Assembly: GCF_016086655.4 (NCBI RefSeq)
Contig: NC_052135.2
Span: forward strand, 23,650,363-23,714,362
Source of the DNA: Lepeophtheirus salmonis
Taxonomy: Eukaryota > Arthropoda > Copepoda > Siphonostomatoida > Caligidae
DNA: 64,000 nucleotides
Direction: 5' to 3'
Shown: piece by piece, positions 24,681 through 36,430 of the stretch
How the letters are laid out: the number at the start of each line of letters is the position of its first letter
Numbering within the stretch: position 1 is the first letter of the stretch
The notes under the pieces: generated by a model
What the model saw: only the letters and a program-made list of their open reading frames with translations
Database searches by the model: none
Told to the model about the DNA's origin: nothing
Made by a program: the position numbers and the translations under genes

Positions 24681-25701
24681 ACATAATGTTATACAAAAGG
24701 GTCTACATATTTTTAATTATCTTCTTTTATAAATTGCAAGACCTTTAAGAAACCAATCCACCTTCTCAATCATCTATAGCGTACAGTTTGAGTATCAATG
24801 ATCTATTGTATATAGATGTATATATTCTAAAATTGGTGGAATTTTTTAATAAATTTTGGGAAAAATAACTTCTCCTAGAACACAAAGTCCAACCCTCCCT
24901 CCATCTGATATCTTCATTTATAAATATTTGAATTACACACACAAAGCTAGAATATATATTTTCTTCTTTTTGAAAGTATGTATCAAAAGGGTCCACGTTT
25001 CATTTCAGTGATTCTTTGTGGTCTCTTGAATATAATCTAAACATATGTATGTATGTATGTTTAAAACAACTTTTTTTTGTATGTATGTGTCCCTTTCTTT
25101 CCATGCCTGAATATTTGCGATAGAGTAGGGCTTTATTAATAATATAATAAGAAGAATATGAAAAAAGAGTTTTATAATAATAATAAACCAAAAACCATTG
25201 TATTGTCGCATTCCCCTATTTCTTCACTTAAAGGGATTTCATTAGCTCTCCTTTCCCCCCTTCCCTTTATTCATTTCTCTCGTTTCTTATTCTCAAAGAA
25301 TACGAAATCTCAGAACTTTGTTTGAATATCTATACATTTATATGTATGAACATACAATTCTATAAAACTAGGACGATGTGTTAAGCTAGGACACTTTTTT
25401 TCCTTTTTTGGAGCTTCATCTACTAATGAAAGCAATCACGTGGAGTCCTCCTGTAAGGGTACTGCTCAAATCGACAACTATCTTTGTACTACTTTTTATA
25501 TTTATTAGTTGAAATGCCAGATAATAAAATATGTATTCTCATAAAACATTTAAAAAATATACAAAATAATAAAAGTATGAACAATACTCATCTTCCTAAC
25601 TTCTAGAAGCTACATAAAAACATAGATGAATACTTCATATTATGAACTTTTTATTTGAGATTCATTTTGCACCCTTTACCATGCATAACTAAATATTCTA
25701 C
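24681..25701. other. Stretch without a supported gene
   Basis: It contains an ATGT tetranucleotide repeat (about 25043-25061) and a pyrimidine-rich patch near 25245-25290. The overlapping minus frames at 25000-25211 are low-complexity products of these tracts. Confidence 0.45.
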
Positions 25702-26084
25702 ACATGGGCTGAAAAATCCCTGGCTTAACAAAGAAAACACGTCTTTTCTTTGTTTTCGTTAAACTTTGTTGTTTATTTTTTTAAGTTATTATTATTTATT
25801 TGCTTTATGGAATTGAGTTCCAATAAAAGTAATCACGCCATTTCTTGGCTTCAACGTTATTTTTTCTAATAAAAAAACGATGTAAAATTAATACTAAAAA
25901 TTGTTTTTGATCCATTGTTTTAGAAATAAAAAAAGTACGGTCAGAATTACCACAAGAACTCAAAAACTATTGTCATAAAATTTTGAAAACTGTCTTTTGA
26001 AAGTTAGTAATTACTGAGAGTGAACTTGATTTTTTTTTAAACAAGGCCATTTATGTGTGAAGCCCGGGACTTTTCAGCCCATGT
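25702..26084. mobile_element. Mariner-like MITE with 26-bp TIRs
   Basis: ACATGGGCTGAAAAATCCCT at the left end is answered by ACATGGGCTGAAAAGTCCCG read in from the right end. The match continues through GGCTT, about 23 of 26 positions in all. The GGGCTGAAAAGTCCC core is the kind of terminus I associate with mariner elements, which insert at TA. TA dinucleotides are close to both ends. At about 383 bp it cannot encode a transposase. Family A copy A3 begins almost at its right edge. Confidence 0.7.
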
Positions 26085-26087
26085 ATT

Positions 26088-26524
26088 ATAAATTTGTAAG
26101 CATTTTCGGTGTTTAAAGAAAATAGAAATCGAGAAATTAATATGGTAACTCGGACTATTGAAGAATGTATGAGAGTTTAGCAGTTTAGCTGTCATGACAT
26201 TTCATTAGATTAGCTGCAAGCAGGCATCAGAAGAAATAAAAAAGCACAAATCTTATTCTGTGTAAAGCAAGCACATAGACAGGAGTTACTTTGTTGTCAA
26301 TCCTCTATTCCCCTTTTAGGCTACAAGGACTCACACTTGCTACTACACAATAAATCCTCAGTCTATCTCTCCACACATCCTTGGTTATACTTAATATTTA
26401 GATGTTCTCCTCTCAAGAATTAGTGAATAATACAAAAGAGAGAATAAAATAAAAGACCTCTGCAAGTTGGAAACAACAAAAATACTTGTACACCAAAAAA
26501 TGCTTAAGATCTACAAATCTACTG
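26088..26524 (+). mobile_element. Family A (hAT-like) element, copy A3
   Basis: The left end AAATTTGTAAGCATTTTCGG and the reversed right end, GATTTGTAGATCTTAAGC then ATTTTTTGG, form the inverted repeat. The body has GGTAACTCGGACTATTGAAG, GACATTTCATTAGATTAGC, AGGAGTTACTTTGTTGTC and CTCTCAAGAATTAGTGAAT. ATGTATTA before it and ATGTATGC after it share six of eight bases, a possible target duplication. Confidence 0.65.
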
Positions 26525-28349
26525 ATGTATGCACCTAGTGTGAAATGATCACTTACTTTCTATTTTGAATAACATAAGTCAATAAAATTTTACTCTGGAA
26601 AAAATATTTTATGTTCCATATCCGATTGTAGTAGCATTTGATACGCATTATTTAGTTTGTCCACATCAAGTCTGGTTTTAGATCATTTTGGATTTAGTTT
26701 TTAGAGTTTTTTTCTCTTTTTTATAGGTTTGAGAAAGAAAAAAATCAATACTTCGCATCATATACCCATTCATTGCCTACTTTTATGCTAATTCTAAATG
26801 TGGGTTTATATTTAATATGGGGGGAGGAGCATCCAAATGCAATTTAAAAATAAATAAAAACTATGTTCTTAATGATATGCTTTTAAAACAATTCCGTTTT
26901 GATTTTCATATTTCTTTAAGCTAAAGGAATGCATTTGAAGTGTAAATAATTGTTTTTTTCTTTTTTTACAAATGAGTATTTGGGTTTCATAGGTAATAGC
27001 AGAAATATTGAATTGATTTTTTTGCAACGTAATTTAAAAAAAAATCCTTAATAATGTATTAAATATTGTATTAGAAAATGAAATTAATGTATAGATATAT
27101 ATACATTTCTATTTGTAAACAATGGAGTTTTCATATATTATTCTATCAACCTCGTGTGAGTTTTCCCTCCATAAAATTGAAACTAAATCAATATAAATGA
27201 ATGGTTACAATTACTGATATTTCTTTGTACTTCACCAAGTACTAAAAATATAAACATGCTTTTACTAAATTAATTCCCATATCGTAAAACTGTATTAATT
27301 ATCAAATTCAGTAATTTCATAAAATTAAATATTCAAAGTAAAAAACTTCTCATAAACCAAATGATTCTAACATATATTATAATCTAGGTATCTACATACA
27401 TAGACATAAAGGGTTATGTATTTGAATCGGCATTAATTAGAGTATTTCGGAACTATGAGTATTTTGATAACCATTTGACCTCTGCGTATGTTTGAATGTG
27501 TATAAGGTTAAAATCTTTTGATTATCTCTCTTATAAAATGAGTATGAAACAAAATATGATGCTGTTTAATCTGAGACGTGTCAATGTTACATTATGTTAC
27601 ATATATATAGCCATGTAAATACAAGTGGGGACGATTATAAATGAGTGTCATGATTGTAAACCTTTGATTACAAAATTTTTTGTAAATAAAATAGATTTTG
27701 AAAGGAATCTTGATACTAGTTATTCATATAAATAGTTGCATGCTCTAACCCTACATATTCTAAAAAAAGACCAAATAACTTTTCAACTCTTGTATGCATA
27801 AGATTTATTAATGTATGTACAAACATGCAAAAATACATTGATATGCAAAGTAAAGATTGATGGTCTTCTTCGAACTATTAAAGATAAATACAATTAGGTG
27901 GCTTTTAATACTGGGATGTCAACAATGAATCATGAATATTAGAGATGTAGGAGTCCCAAAATTTTGATGTTTCATTCTGTCCCATCCAGAATTGAGCGTA
28001 AAAATGAAAAGAGGTTGATGGAATAAAATTTTCTAAATGATGTCATAATAAATATTATCCAATCACGTCAACATCAATCCATTTCAACCCTCTTGAAGTA
28101 ACTTTTATGAAAATTATAAATATTCTAATTAGGTCTAAATTAAAAATAACAATAGAAAATTTTCGTACTTAGGAAATTCTTAAAGTTTTACTCAATTAAT
28201 TCAGTAATTAGATGAAAGTAATTAATTGTAATACTTATAAAAATATGCCTGCTAGCTCATTTTTATGTTTATTGTACCTGGCAACCTTTCTTCTGAAAGG
28301 AAATAAGAATAGTTATAAAATCATTTCTTAGTTGTAAACCAATACTTTC
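26525..28349. other. AT-rich stretch without recognisable feature
   Basis: I could support no gene, RNA or repeat copy here. Confidence 0.45.
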
Positions 28350-28465
28350 AAACTATGGAATTGTTTACAGCTTATAAAATATGAGTCAATTCCAATTGAA
28401 CCAATCATGGTTCAAAATATTGATTACGTATAAAGAAGCAAAAAAAATCGACAAAATACAGCGGA
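28350..28465 (+). repeat. Family C repeat, copy C3
   Basis: ACTATGGAATTGTTTACAGC, then GAGTCAATTCCAATTGAACC and AATCATGG, then AGCAAAAAAAATCGACA, parallels C1 block by block. Confidence 0.5.
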
Positions 28466-29517
28466 TATGTTTATGTTGGTGAGGTATTGCTCTGCTGGAG
28501 GGCACTCTAGAATTGGGTACGTTTTTCAATGACTAATAAGAGTTCAACTTTTTCTTCATTTTCACGAATTTAGCTTGTTAATACCGATATAAGGGTGAAT
28601 TAATGGTGGTTGTATAGTTTCGCCAACTTGTTTTGAAGCTCTAGTACAACCCTAATATTAATACACCCATGTTATGTAGAAAAAGGAAAAATAAAGTCTC
28701 ATGTTTTTATTAATACGTACAACGTTCCAAGCATTGTACATAAATGATATTCGAGCTCCCATATTCTATTTGACTCAATTTAAAGATATTGATACATAAA
28801 TGTACCAACGTAATATAAATATATTTGTTTCCTATAAATACAATTTTGGAAATAAGATATTTTAAAAGCTTTCAATAGGTAATAAGGAAAATAAACATAA
28901 TAAAATAACAATGCTTTTAAGAAGTGGGAATACATCCATAGAATTTGCAATTTGGTGTCATACGGTAAACGAAACATATATAAGTACCTATTGAGGTAGG
29001 GAAGAGAGAAAATTTATTTCGGATTTCTTCTTAATATTTTTATTTTTAATAGGTAATATTAGTCAGGGGATTAAATCACTCAAACGATGGTGCTACAATG
29101 ATGATGATGACTCAAAAAGAAAAGAAAAGAAGGAAAAAAAACTTGAAATCATCAAAATATTGTGTGCAAAAATTATCATAAAATGTCTTGCTGTGTTTTT
29201 TCACTATATGTATATATTTCGCATGTTGTTTTTATAAATGATGTTTGAGTGCAATATTGTTATTAGAGTCATGAATATATATCTATTCCTATCCATTTGC
29301 AGAATAGAAATAATATGTTATCTGTTAAAGTGGTAATTAATAATAGTTATACAGGGGATCTCAAGGTACTGGCATAATCTGTTGACTCTAAAAAAGATCA
29401 TTGTAACGAATTAATTATTATAATAATTATGACTAATATGGATCTTTCATCCACAATAAACGAATATTAGTATTAAGCGTTGTTTTGCACAAGTTGTAAC
29501 TTGTTCATAAGAAATAT
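28466..29517. other. AT-rich stretch without a supported gene
   Basis: It contains a short GATGATGATGA tract (about 29099-29111) and one imperfect palindrome, GCACAAGTTGTAACTTGTTC, at about 29488. I see nothing else. Confidence 0.4.
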
Positions 29518-29958
29518 TTATGTGGCCTGTCAAGACAAAAACAAGCTAGAATGATTTTTCTCAAAATTTAGTGTGAATTACATTTGTATTCTTTGACGAA
29601 TTATCGTCTATTTATATCAACAAATTATTCTTATTAACCCTTTGTTTACGTCGCAAATAGCACTTGCAGTAACCAAAATTTATCGTCACAATAAAAGAAT
29701 AATAAATTGATAAATTTTATTTGAAAGCCCAAACTTAGTCCAATATAAGACTCAAAAATCTAATAAAGGTTCTAAACTATACCTAATTTTTCTGACTTAT
29801 CCAACAAATTTGAACACAATGCTCATAGTTGACTCAAATATGGCATTGAAATAGTGTTTTTATGTATATATAAAGCAAAAATAAAATTTGGAATTAGCTC
29901 CTTTTCTTCATCTTTGTTCAAAATTGTTTTTATGTTGACATACGGCAAATATGGTTAA
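29518..29958 (+). mobile_element. Family B element with TIRs, best copy B2
   Basis: The left terminus TGTCAAGACAAAAACAAGCT and the right terminus read in reverse, TGTCAACATAAAAACAATTT, agree at about 20 of 24 positions, counting the next four bases (AGAA / TGAA). The element is about 430 bp with no coding capacity. Internal landmarks are TTTTTCTCAAAATTTAGTG, GACGAATTATCGTC, AATTGATAAATTTTATTTG and TTGTTCAAAATTG. I infer a non-autonomous Tc1/mariner-type element. Confidence 0.65.
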
Positions 29959-29999
29959 CCAATTACATACTAAAAAATCAATCAATATAAGATCCAAAT

Positions 30000-30230
30000 A
30001 TGCCGGAAATCAAAGTACGGTAGGAGTCCACCTACTCTTTAAGGATATCCTTACTTGTTTGCACGATCCATTTTTTTGTTTGTTGCAGTTTCAGAGAGTG
30101 ATAATGAGGTAAAAGATGTGAAAGTATATCTAAAAGTCATTTCAAGCTCATACAAAAAACTTCCAATTTCAAATCAGGTAGTAATTTTAAGTTCAACTCA
30201 ATGTTTCACTAAATCTGGTAAACCCTGTAT
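30000..30230 (-). pseudogene. Probable Tc1/mariner-type 5' end with TIR and dead start of transposase
   Basis: Read on the minus strand, it begins TACAGGGTTTACCAGATTT, a form typical of Tc1/mariner ends. About 155 bases on is ATGGATCGTGCAAACAAG (start codon at 30071), which reads MDRANK and then, after a frameshift, KDILKE followed by a stop. A short start followed by K-x-D-I-L is reminiscent of the N-terminal helix-turn-helix of Tc1-like transposases. The rest of the gene is missing; family B copy B2 lies beyond. The similarity is short, so the call is tentative. Confidence 0.35.
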
Positions 30231-30743
30231 GTAATACTATATATTTATGTCAAAAAACAAAACAATGTTTACCAGACTACAAAAGAACCAATTTAGTCCT
30301 TATTAGTCCAAAGTCATCCCATACAATTGAATACATAAATTGTAGTTAATTTATTTTATAGCTTCTGTTTTGTTATTTGCTTACTTGCTTTTTAACACAC
30401 TAACAAAGGCAGTTTTTCTCTACATGACCAAAAAATACAAACAAACATAAAAATGGGGGAGTAATTATGATGTTTTTTTTAAATAAAAAAAAAAAAACCT
30501 TGGGGAGTTTTATTTATGGTATTGTTTGGTACAAAACACAAAAAATGATTAAGTATATGTAAATAATATAATAAGAGATGTGAAAATTGGCTAGATTGCG
30601 ATGAGCTTAAAACCCCGGTCTGTTTACAATAATAACTAACCTGCTTCATGCTCGCTGAACCGTTGTAATTTTCAAAATAGAGAGATAAATAGCATTCATA
30701 TTTTGCACATACCAACATATATTTATTTTTAATTAAGCCTTAG

Positions 30744-31111
30744 CAGTGATGAAAATCCGGTCAATTTTTTAGCTGGCCCGTTTTTGGGGATTATTAATCT
30801 AAAGAATGATTTTTTTTCCATAGGAATTAAATAACAATGACAGCTTCTGAGTAGTGAACATCCTTTCCTAAATAGATTCAATTTATGCAAAACCTGTTTG
30901 AACGTTTGTGTGTGCTCTTAAAAGATGGAGTGTAACCTTGAAACTTTGTTACAGACTTATAATTGTAAGTCCTTGTTGGACTCAGAGTAGAATATCTAAT
31001 GAAACGTTGGGAGCATTATTATTTCTCTCCTTCAAAACATTCTTCAAATTGTCCATCTTGATTTTTCGTTTTTTTTTAATATGCCCATAATACACTGGAT
31101 TTTCATGACTG
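30744..31111 (-). mobile_element. Family A (hAT-like) element, copy A8 with TIRs and target duplication
   Basis: The left end CAGTGATGAAAATCCGGT and the reversed right end CAGTCATGAAAATCCAGT differ at two of 18 bases. The flanking octamers are AGCCTTAG and AGCCTGAC, six of eight identical. The body agrees closely with A2 (AACGTTTGTGTG, TTATAATTGTAAGTCC, TTATTTCTCTCCTTCAAAAC), but about 80-100 bp of the middle is deleted between AGTAGAATATC and AAACGTTGG. This is the best evidence for the class of the family. Confidence 0.78.
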
Positions 31112-31145
31112 AGCCTGACTTATCACCTAAATTTGTTATATATTC

Positions 31146-31165
31146 AAAAAAAAAAAAAAAAAAAA
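31146..31165. repeat. poly-A tract (A20)
   Basis: Twenty A in a row, 35 bp beyond the end of copy A8. It could be a retroposed tail, but no source sequence is visible upstream. Confidence 0.9.
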
Positions 31166-31859
31166 GGTATAATTATAAATTTTCTATTGAAAACGAAAAA
31201 AATCGTTGTGCAGTCGTAGAACGCTCAAAAATATCTTAACTAGTTTAAACTTTTCTAGAACAATCGTTTACATCCAAGCAGGATTTTTTTTTTTGTTTGA
31301 TATATTTTATCAAATTGTTATATCAATATGAAAACAACGCATATTTAAATGCAAAAATTTAAAAAAATGCGCTCACCTCAATTTAACCAATATTCACATA
31401 TCTACCTATAGTATTATAATGTCTCGATGTGATATTATATATTTCCGACCTTGAATCAAAGTTACGTACATTAAGTTTAAGCGAATAATTTATGTCGAAC
31501 TCATTGTCCACTGAGCAACATCAGTCCATCAGATTTTGATATTTGATGCATTTAATTTTGAGCAATTTTTATTGATTGTTCTTTTTAATAAATAACTGGA
31601 ATATTTAATGTTTCTATCTAATTAGACTCTCAATTTATCATACATTTCCTTACAAAATATGGAGAATCTGATTTTTATTTCTGTATTAGTTCATTTAAGA
31701 AAAATAAGATGTAATGTATATTTTTAATAAACGTAGAATAGTGTCAGTTTAATATTCAAGTTATTCTTAATTATATGTTTAAATGATCCAAAATAATTAT
31801 TGTATGATCGATATAAGTATTTTCATTAAAAAAAATGCTGTTTTTATTTAGTACAAAGA

Positions 31860-32221
31860 GTACAGAGTGTTTGGGGGTGACAAAATTTAATAATTTTATT
31901 AAGATAGTAAAATATATAAATATAATAGTACTTTGCTGTGAAAAAAAAGTTCAACTATGTAATGACTAGCTCGGTGGCTTATAAATTGTTGACTTTGAAT
32001 ATATTCGACTCCGAATTTATTTCAGTGTTCTCAAGATCAAACATTGGTTGTCTTTTTACATGCTGCGCACTCATTTGTTCTTTTATTCCAAAAAATACAA
32101 TTTCAAGGGTAAAAGGAAAAGATAAAGTATCCATTGTTGGTGATTTCTTAAAATTTTGCCCACCAGATAAAACCCAAGTCAAAATAAGCCAGATCTGAAA
32201 AATTAACTCGTGCACCCTGTA
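31860..32221. mobile_element. Possible mariner-like element
   Basis: TACAGAGTGTTTGGGGGTGA at the left and, read in from the right, TACAGGGTGCACGAG share only the first nine or so bases, which have the TACAGGGTG form of many mariner ends. Two overlapping open frames of 86 and 92 codons on opposite strands (31938-32257) lie inside, and neither resembles a transposase. Confidence 0.3.
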
Positions 32222-33475
32222 TTTATACTCTATAAGTACATGAGTAATTGACTTCAAATATAATGTCTACATACAAAATTAGACTTATTTCATCACTTCC
32301 ATGACGTTACAATCACAAATTACCAATTTTCTAATTGATCAATAGTCTTTAATGAACCAAAAATAAGAAAAAAAAAACTTTACCATGGAAAAAGGTCGAA
32401 AGTTTTGCTCCATGACCTATTTTTACATCATTGTTGAATATGATGCAAAATCAACCTATCATCCTGTTTTAATTGTTTTTTTAAGTGAAATAAAGTCTTT
32501 GTACATAGTGCTTCTATATAAATGGTAAGTCGTATGTTTTGTTTCTTCTTTTGGTATGTTGGTTGTATTAGTCCATGTGTCTTTTAAATTTTTTTTTTCT
32601 GTAATAAGCTTATGTGAAAAGTTTTTAAGCTTAACAAAAAAAACTTTTTAGTTGTTATGTAAAATAAATAAATAACTGGCAATTTTGGCCATTAAAAACT
32701 TTATGTATACATTTTATACCCTTTATTTTTGAAAAAAAAAAAAAATATAAACAATGTTTGCAATGATACATGGTTAAGCCTCTTTTCTTTCTCTCTCTCA
32801 AAAGAGACTTTGCTTGCTTCTACAGAGTACTTATAAAATATGTTATTTATAGCTTATTTTGTTTGCAGTTTTACCTGAAGAGAGAAGGAAGGAGAGAGAA
32901 TAAATCAATTAAAAAAATATTAAACACAACAAATTATGGTTCTATAACAAAATATATCTAAGAATAATTGTTTATTACAAACCATTGGAATAATAAAACG
33001 AAGTAACACAAAAAAAAACAATTTTACAGTTGTAAACAATGGATAAGAAAAAAACAACCATTTCTCACTTATTTGATTGTTAATCATGCTAATAAGTAGA
33101 GCTATAGAATAGTCGATATGTTAAGTTCTTTGTATGTATTGTACATACTACGTCGATTTAAAGTCAAATATTTGTATTTACTAGGATTTGTTATATGTAG
33201 CAAACAAAATAATTATATTTCAAGAGCCATGACCTTTTTCTCTCTATTTGAAAATGTGAGTTCTAATTGTTTATCAGAGTAAGTAAGGAGAAATTGTTTC
33301 GGATAAATGTTTTGTGGTTTTTAATGAGATTTAAATTAGATTTGCTGGTTTCGAAGAATTTTTTGTTTACTGTTTGATCAGGAGGTTAATTGTTATTGTT
33401 GTTTTGATTTTTAATGTAAGTGTTTGTTCAAGCTTTATTTGAGGAATGAAGCAGAAATTATTTATTTGTCTAAGG
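32222..33475. other. AT-rich stretch without recognisable feature
   Basis: I found no supported gene. A-runs and T-runs occur throughout, and 32781-32960 is a purine/pyrimidine-skewed patch. Confidence 0.45.
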
Positions 33476-33700
33476 CAGTGGCTCTCAAACTGTGCTAAGT
33501 TTAACAATGGCAATACGTAAACTCCCTTATTTTAAAACGCCGAGTTAAAAACTATTAAATATATACTAACTATTACCTTCTCAGCAAAAAAACAAGAAAA
33601 AAGAAAACCAGTTAATATGGCATAAGCAAACTAAAAAAAAAGTATTATCTACAAGGTGGCATGACAGTATGTAGTTTGGCGGTACATCACAAATATGTTT
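33476..33700 (+). mobile_element. hAT-like terminus and part of body
   Basis: CAGTGGCTCTCAAACTGTGC is a strong match to the common hAT end. About 180 bases on, AAGGTGGCATGACAG and AGTTTGGCGGTACAT resemble sequence often seen just inside such elements. I could not locate the other TIR, so the right limit is a guess. Confidence 0.45.
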
Positions 33701-35322
33701 AAAAGTCATTCTTTTTCTTGAGCCAACATAAAATTTTGAATTGACAAAAAATAAATATATATTTAATAATATTATCATTCTGGGAGTTGTGTTATTTTGC
33801 TACAAGACGATAAAGAGCGGCGGCACATTGTAAACAACGCTCATCCCCCATTATATACTAAAAAATAAATGACGACCATATAAAGAATATTAGTACAAGT
33901 AATATTCATCAATAGCTAAATAACGCTGGCATGTAGTTGTAAAAACACTGTTCAAATAAGGTGGATATTGTTTGGTTCTCTTCTGGTATGTAGCTCACTA
34001 TTACAAATAATAGTGATCAGCAAACTATCGTTCAATTTTTAAATAATGGAGTACTTGGAGATATTGACATTTTCTCAAGTGGTACACAATAATCACTGGA
34101 TTGAGGAATAACTTCCTTTCATATCATCCTAATGGAATGATTAATTTTAGCTTAATAGAAACAAATATATATAAATACAAAAGACCCATTTGCATAATGA
34201 TGGATACGGTTCCAAAGATGAGGAATTATACTTTTTAGATTCTTCTTCACACACCACCGGACCGATTTGAAGGAAATTATTTTTTTTGACTTATCACCTT
34301 TTCGAAAGTAGGAAGGTGCTTGAGTCTTTTTTATTTATTTATAGATCTTTATATTCTTAATATATATAACAAGGGGTCTTTATTTTGGAACTTAATATCT
34401 TCTCATCTGAGAGAATATAAATTCAATTAAAAATATAGGTAGACAATATTAAATATTCTTTGAGCTGCTCACATTTTGATAAGGGTTAAATTAAATTAAA
34501 CGTACGAACGTATATACATAGGTATATGTAAAGGTACACACTCATCATCAAAGATGTTCTTGGTGTTGATTTCTGAAACAGTGATCTGAAAATTCAATTA
34601 AATTATATATACACATATGTATGTATTTACATAGAGTACCAGGAATGCGTAGAAAATTCAAAAGAGGGGTCATCACAAAGGTTAATTGGAATGATGCGTG
34701 GTATGTGTGTGCGGAATTTGTGCTGCAAAGGAGTATTCATTTGTTCCTTCTTCGCTACTAATTAGTTATTTAAATAATGGGACTCTATTTGAAACACAAG
34801 GCTTTTTTGCACTGTCTATTTTATTTGCTTTATTTATTTCTATTTAATACATTTAACTCTACATTACTTTATTAGAATTCTAACACGAATATTTTCCGGT
34901 GTATCATTCCACCCCAATGTTAAAATGGGTATTTTAGCTATATACATATTTATTTACACTTAATAGTTGTTACACATAATACTGAATTAGCATTAATGAA
35001 CAAATCGAATGTATTTTTAATTAATAATTAAAAAAGATATGTGATATACAAAATATGACATTTTCCTTTATTTCTTGTTAGGATAGATAAATAATAAGAA
35101 AATATAAAAAGCATTCATTGAAACATTGATAATTGATTTCAAAAAAGATTTAATAACTATGAAACTAATAGAAGTATCATCCTCAAAAATGGGATACAGG
35201 AAGAATATGATAAAAAAAGAATTATCACTCAAGATATTCAAAGGATATTTCGCTATCTTGGATGAATAAACCCCCCAGGGAATATCAGGAAGGTAGAGCT
35301 GATTCCTTTCGAAACTATAAAT
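33701..35322. other. Stretch without a supported gene
   Basis: The phrase ACCGGACCGATTTGAAGG near 34256-34273, followed by TTTTCGAAAGTAGGAAGG, resembles a motif found in many arthropod interspersed repeats. I could not delimit an element from it. The rest is unremarkable. Confidence 0.35.
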
Positions 35323-35560
35323 TAAGTGGCAAAACAAGTATCAGATGATCAATATTTGTAGTAGTGACACTTTTTTAGTCTCCTAGGAGTGTTGAATATT
35401 ATTCCATAAATAACTATTTATACAGTGTCCATGAATTCACCCTCTTATTGAATTAGCAAGGTAAATTCTACAAGGGGGAAAAAATGTTGCACATGAGATA
35501 AAGAAAAATCACAAAAATGATAAAGTGACGTCTTCAGTGATATTATAAAAAGAATAACAT
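35323..35560 (+). repeat. Family D repeat, copy D2
   Basis: It matches D1 through AAGTGGCAAAACAAGTATC, TTGTAGTAGTGACACTTTTT, GTCCATGAATTCACCCTC, AAGGTAAATTCTACAAGG and GATAAAGTGACGTCTTC. It is diverged but collinear. Confidence 0.6.
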
Positions 35561-36323
35561 ATTGCAGGGGAAAATATACATTGTTTTAAAGATTTACTTT
35601 GCTCTATCTAAGAGTTTTCACTTGTTCACAAGAAGATACTGATCGTACATATCAATTCAAATATAGTGAGTTGATAATTGATTATCGCTTATATAACGAT
35701 AAAAAGTGCCTTGTCATATACCTATCTCCTTTTTGAAGGCTTTGAAAAGACTTTTGAAAGGAGAGCCTTTCTTCTCGTACACCAAACAAAAACAGATCGT
35801 AGATTACATAAATACATTTATTTAAGTCATAAAATGCAGAGAACATTCATGTATTTTTAAATTTATAAGTATACTCGTGATAAAGGTGTTTCTAATTAAG
35901 AGTCATTATCCCTTCCTTCAAGGAGACACATATACACATGTATGTGGGTACAAAAAGTAATAACACTTTCAAATACATTGAATAGAAAACCAACCACATT
36001 GTAAAAAATATAAATGAGATACAATTGTACACATATATACATATGGTTCTACGTCCTTTTGATAGAAGTTAAAATCACGTTTTTCAACCTTTTAAGATTG
36101 GACATAAAACTAATGCTCCATTACTGTCTATTATTGAATGTTAATACGTGATCCAAGATAAGAAAGAGAAATGAAATAAAAACTAAAGGTTTCACATAAT
36201 AATGAAGAAGAAGAAAAGGAGTAGCAGAAGGATTAATTGATTACAATGTATCTATATATGTAGAGAAGACGGGTGACAGTTGCCACACTTTTTACTATGG
36301 TCTCAATTATTCAGATTTGGATA
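35561..36323. other. AT-rich stretch without recognisable feature
   Basis: The 60-codon frame at 35678-35860 has no motif and I do not support it. Confidence 0.4.
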
Positions 36324-36430
36324 TGTTGGCCGTCAAAACAAAAGCTAGCTAGAATGATTTTACTCAAATTATTAAGATTTTCTCATTTTCTTGATTTTTG
36401 TTCAAGATTGTTAATTTTCACGTATGTCAA
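36324..36430 (+). mobile_element. Family B element, internally deleted copy B4
   Basis: The left end GTTGGCCGTCAAAACAAAAG and CTAGAATGATTTTACTCAAA lead directly, after a deletion of about 300 bp, into TTTCTTGATTTTTGTTCAAG and the right end. Confidence 0.55.

Noticed and set aside
29352..30229. ATACAGGG at 29352 as a partner TIR for the mariner-like end at 30229
   Set aside because: Only about eight bases agree, and an intact family B element lies between, so the pairing is not convincing.
31938..32257. Overlapping 86- and 92-codon frames on opposite strands
   Set aside because: No motif or known domain, and mutual antisense overlap inside a possible short transposon suggests chance.
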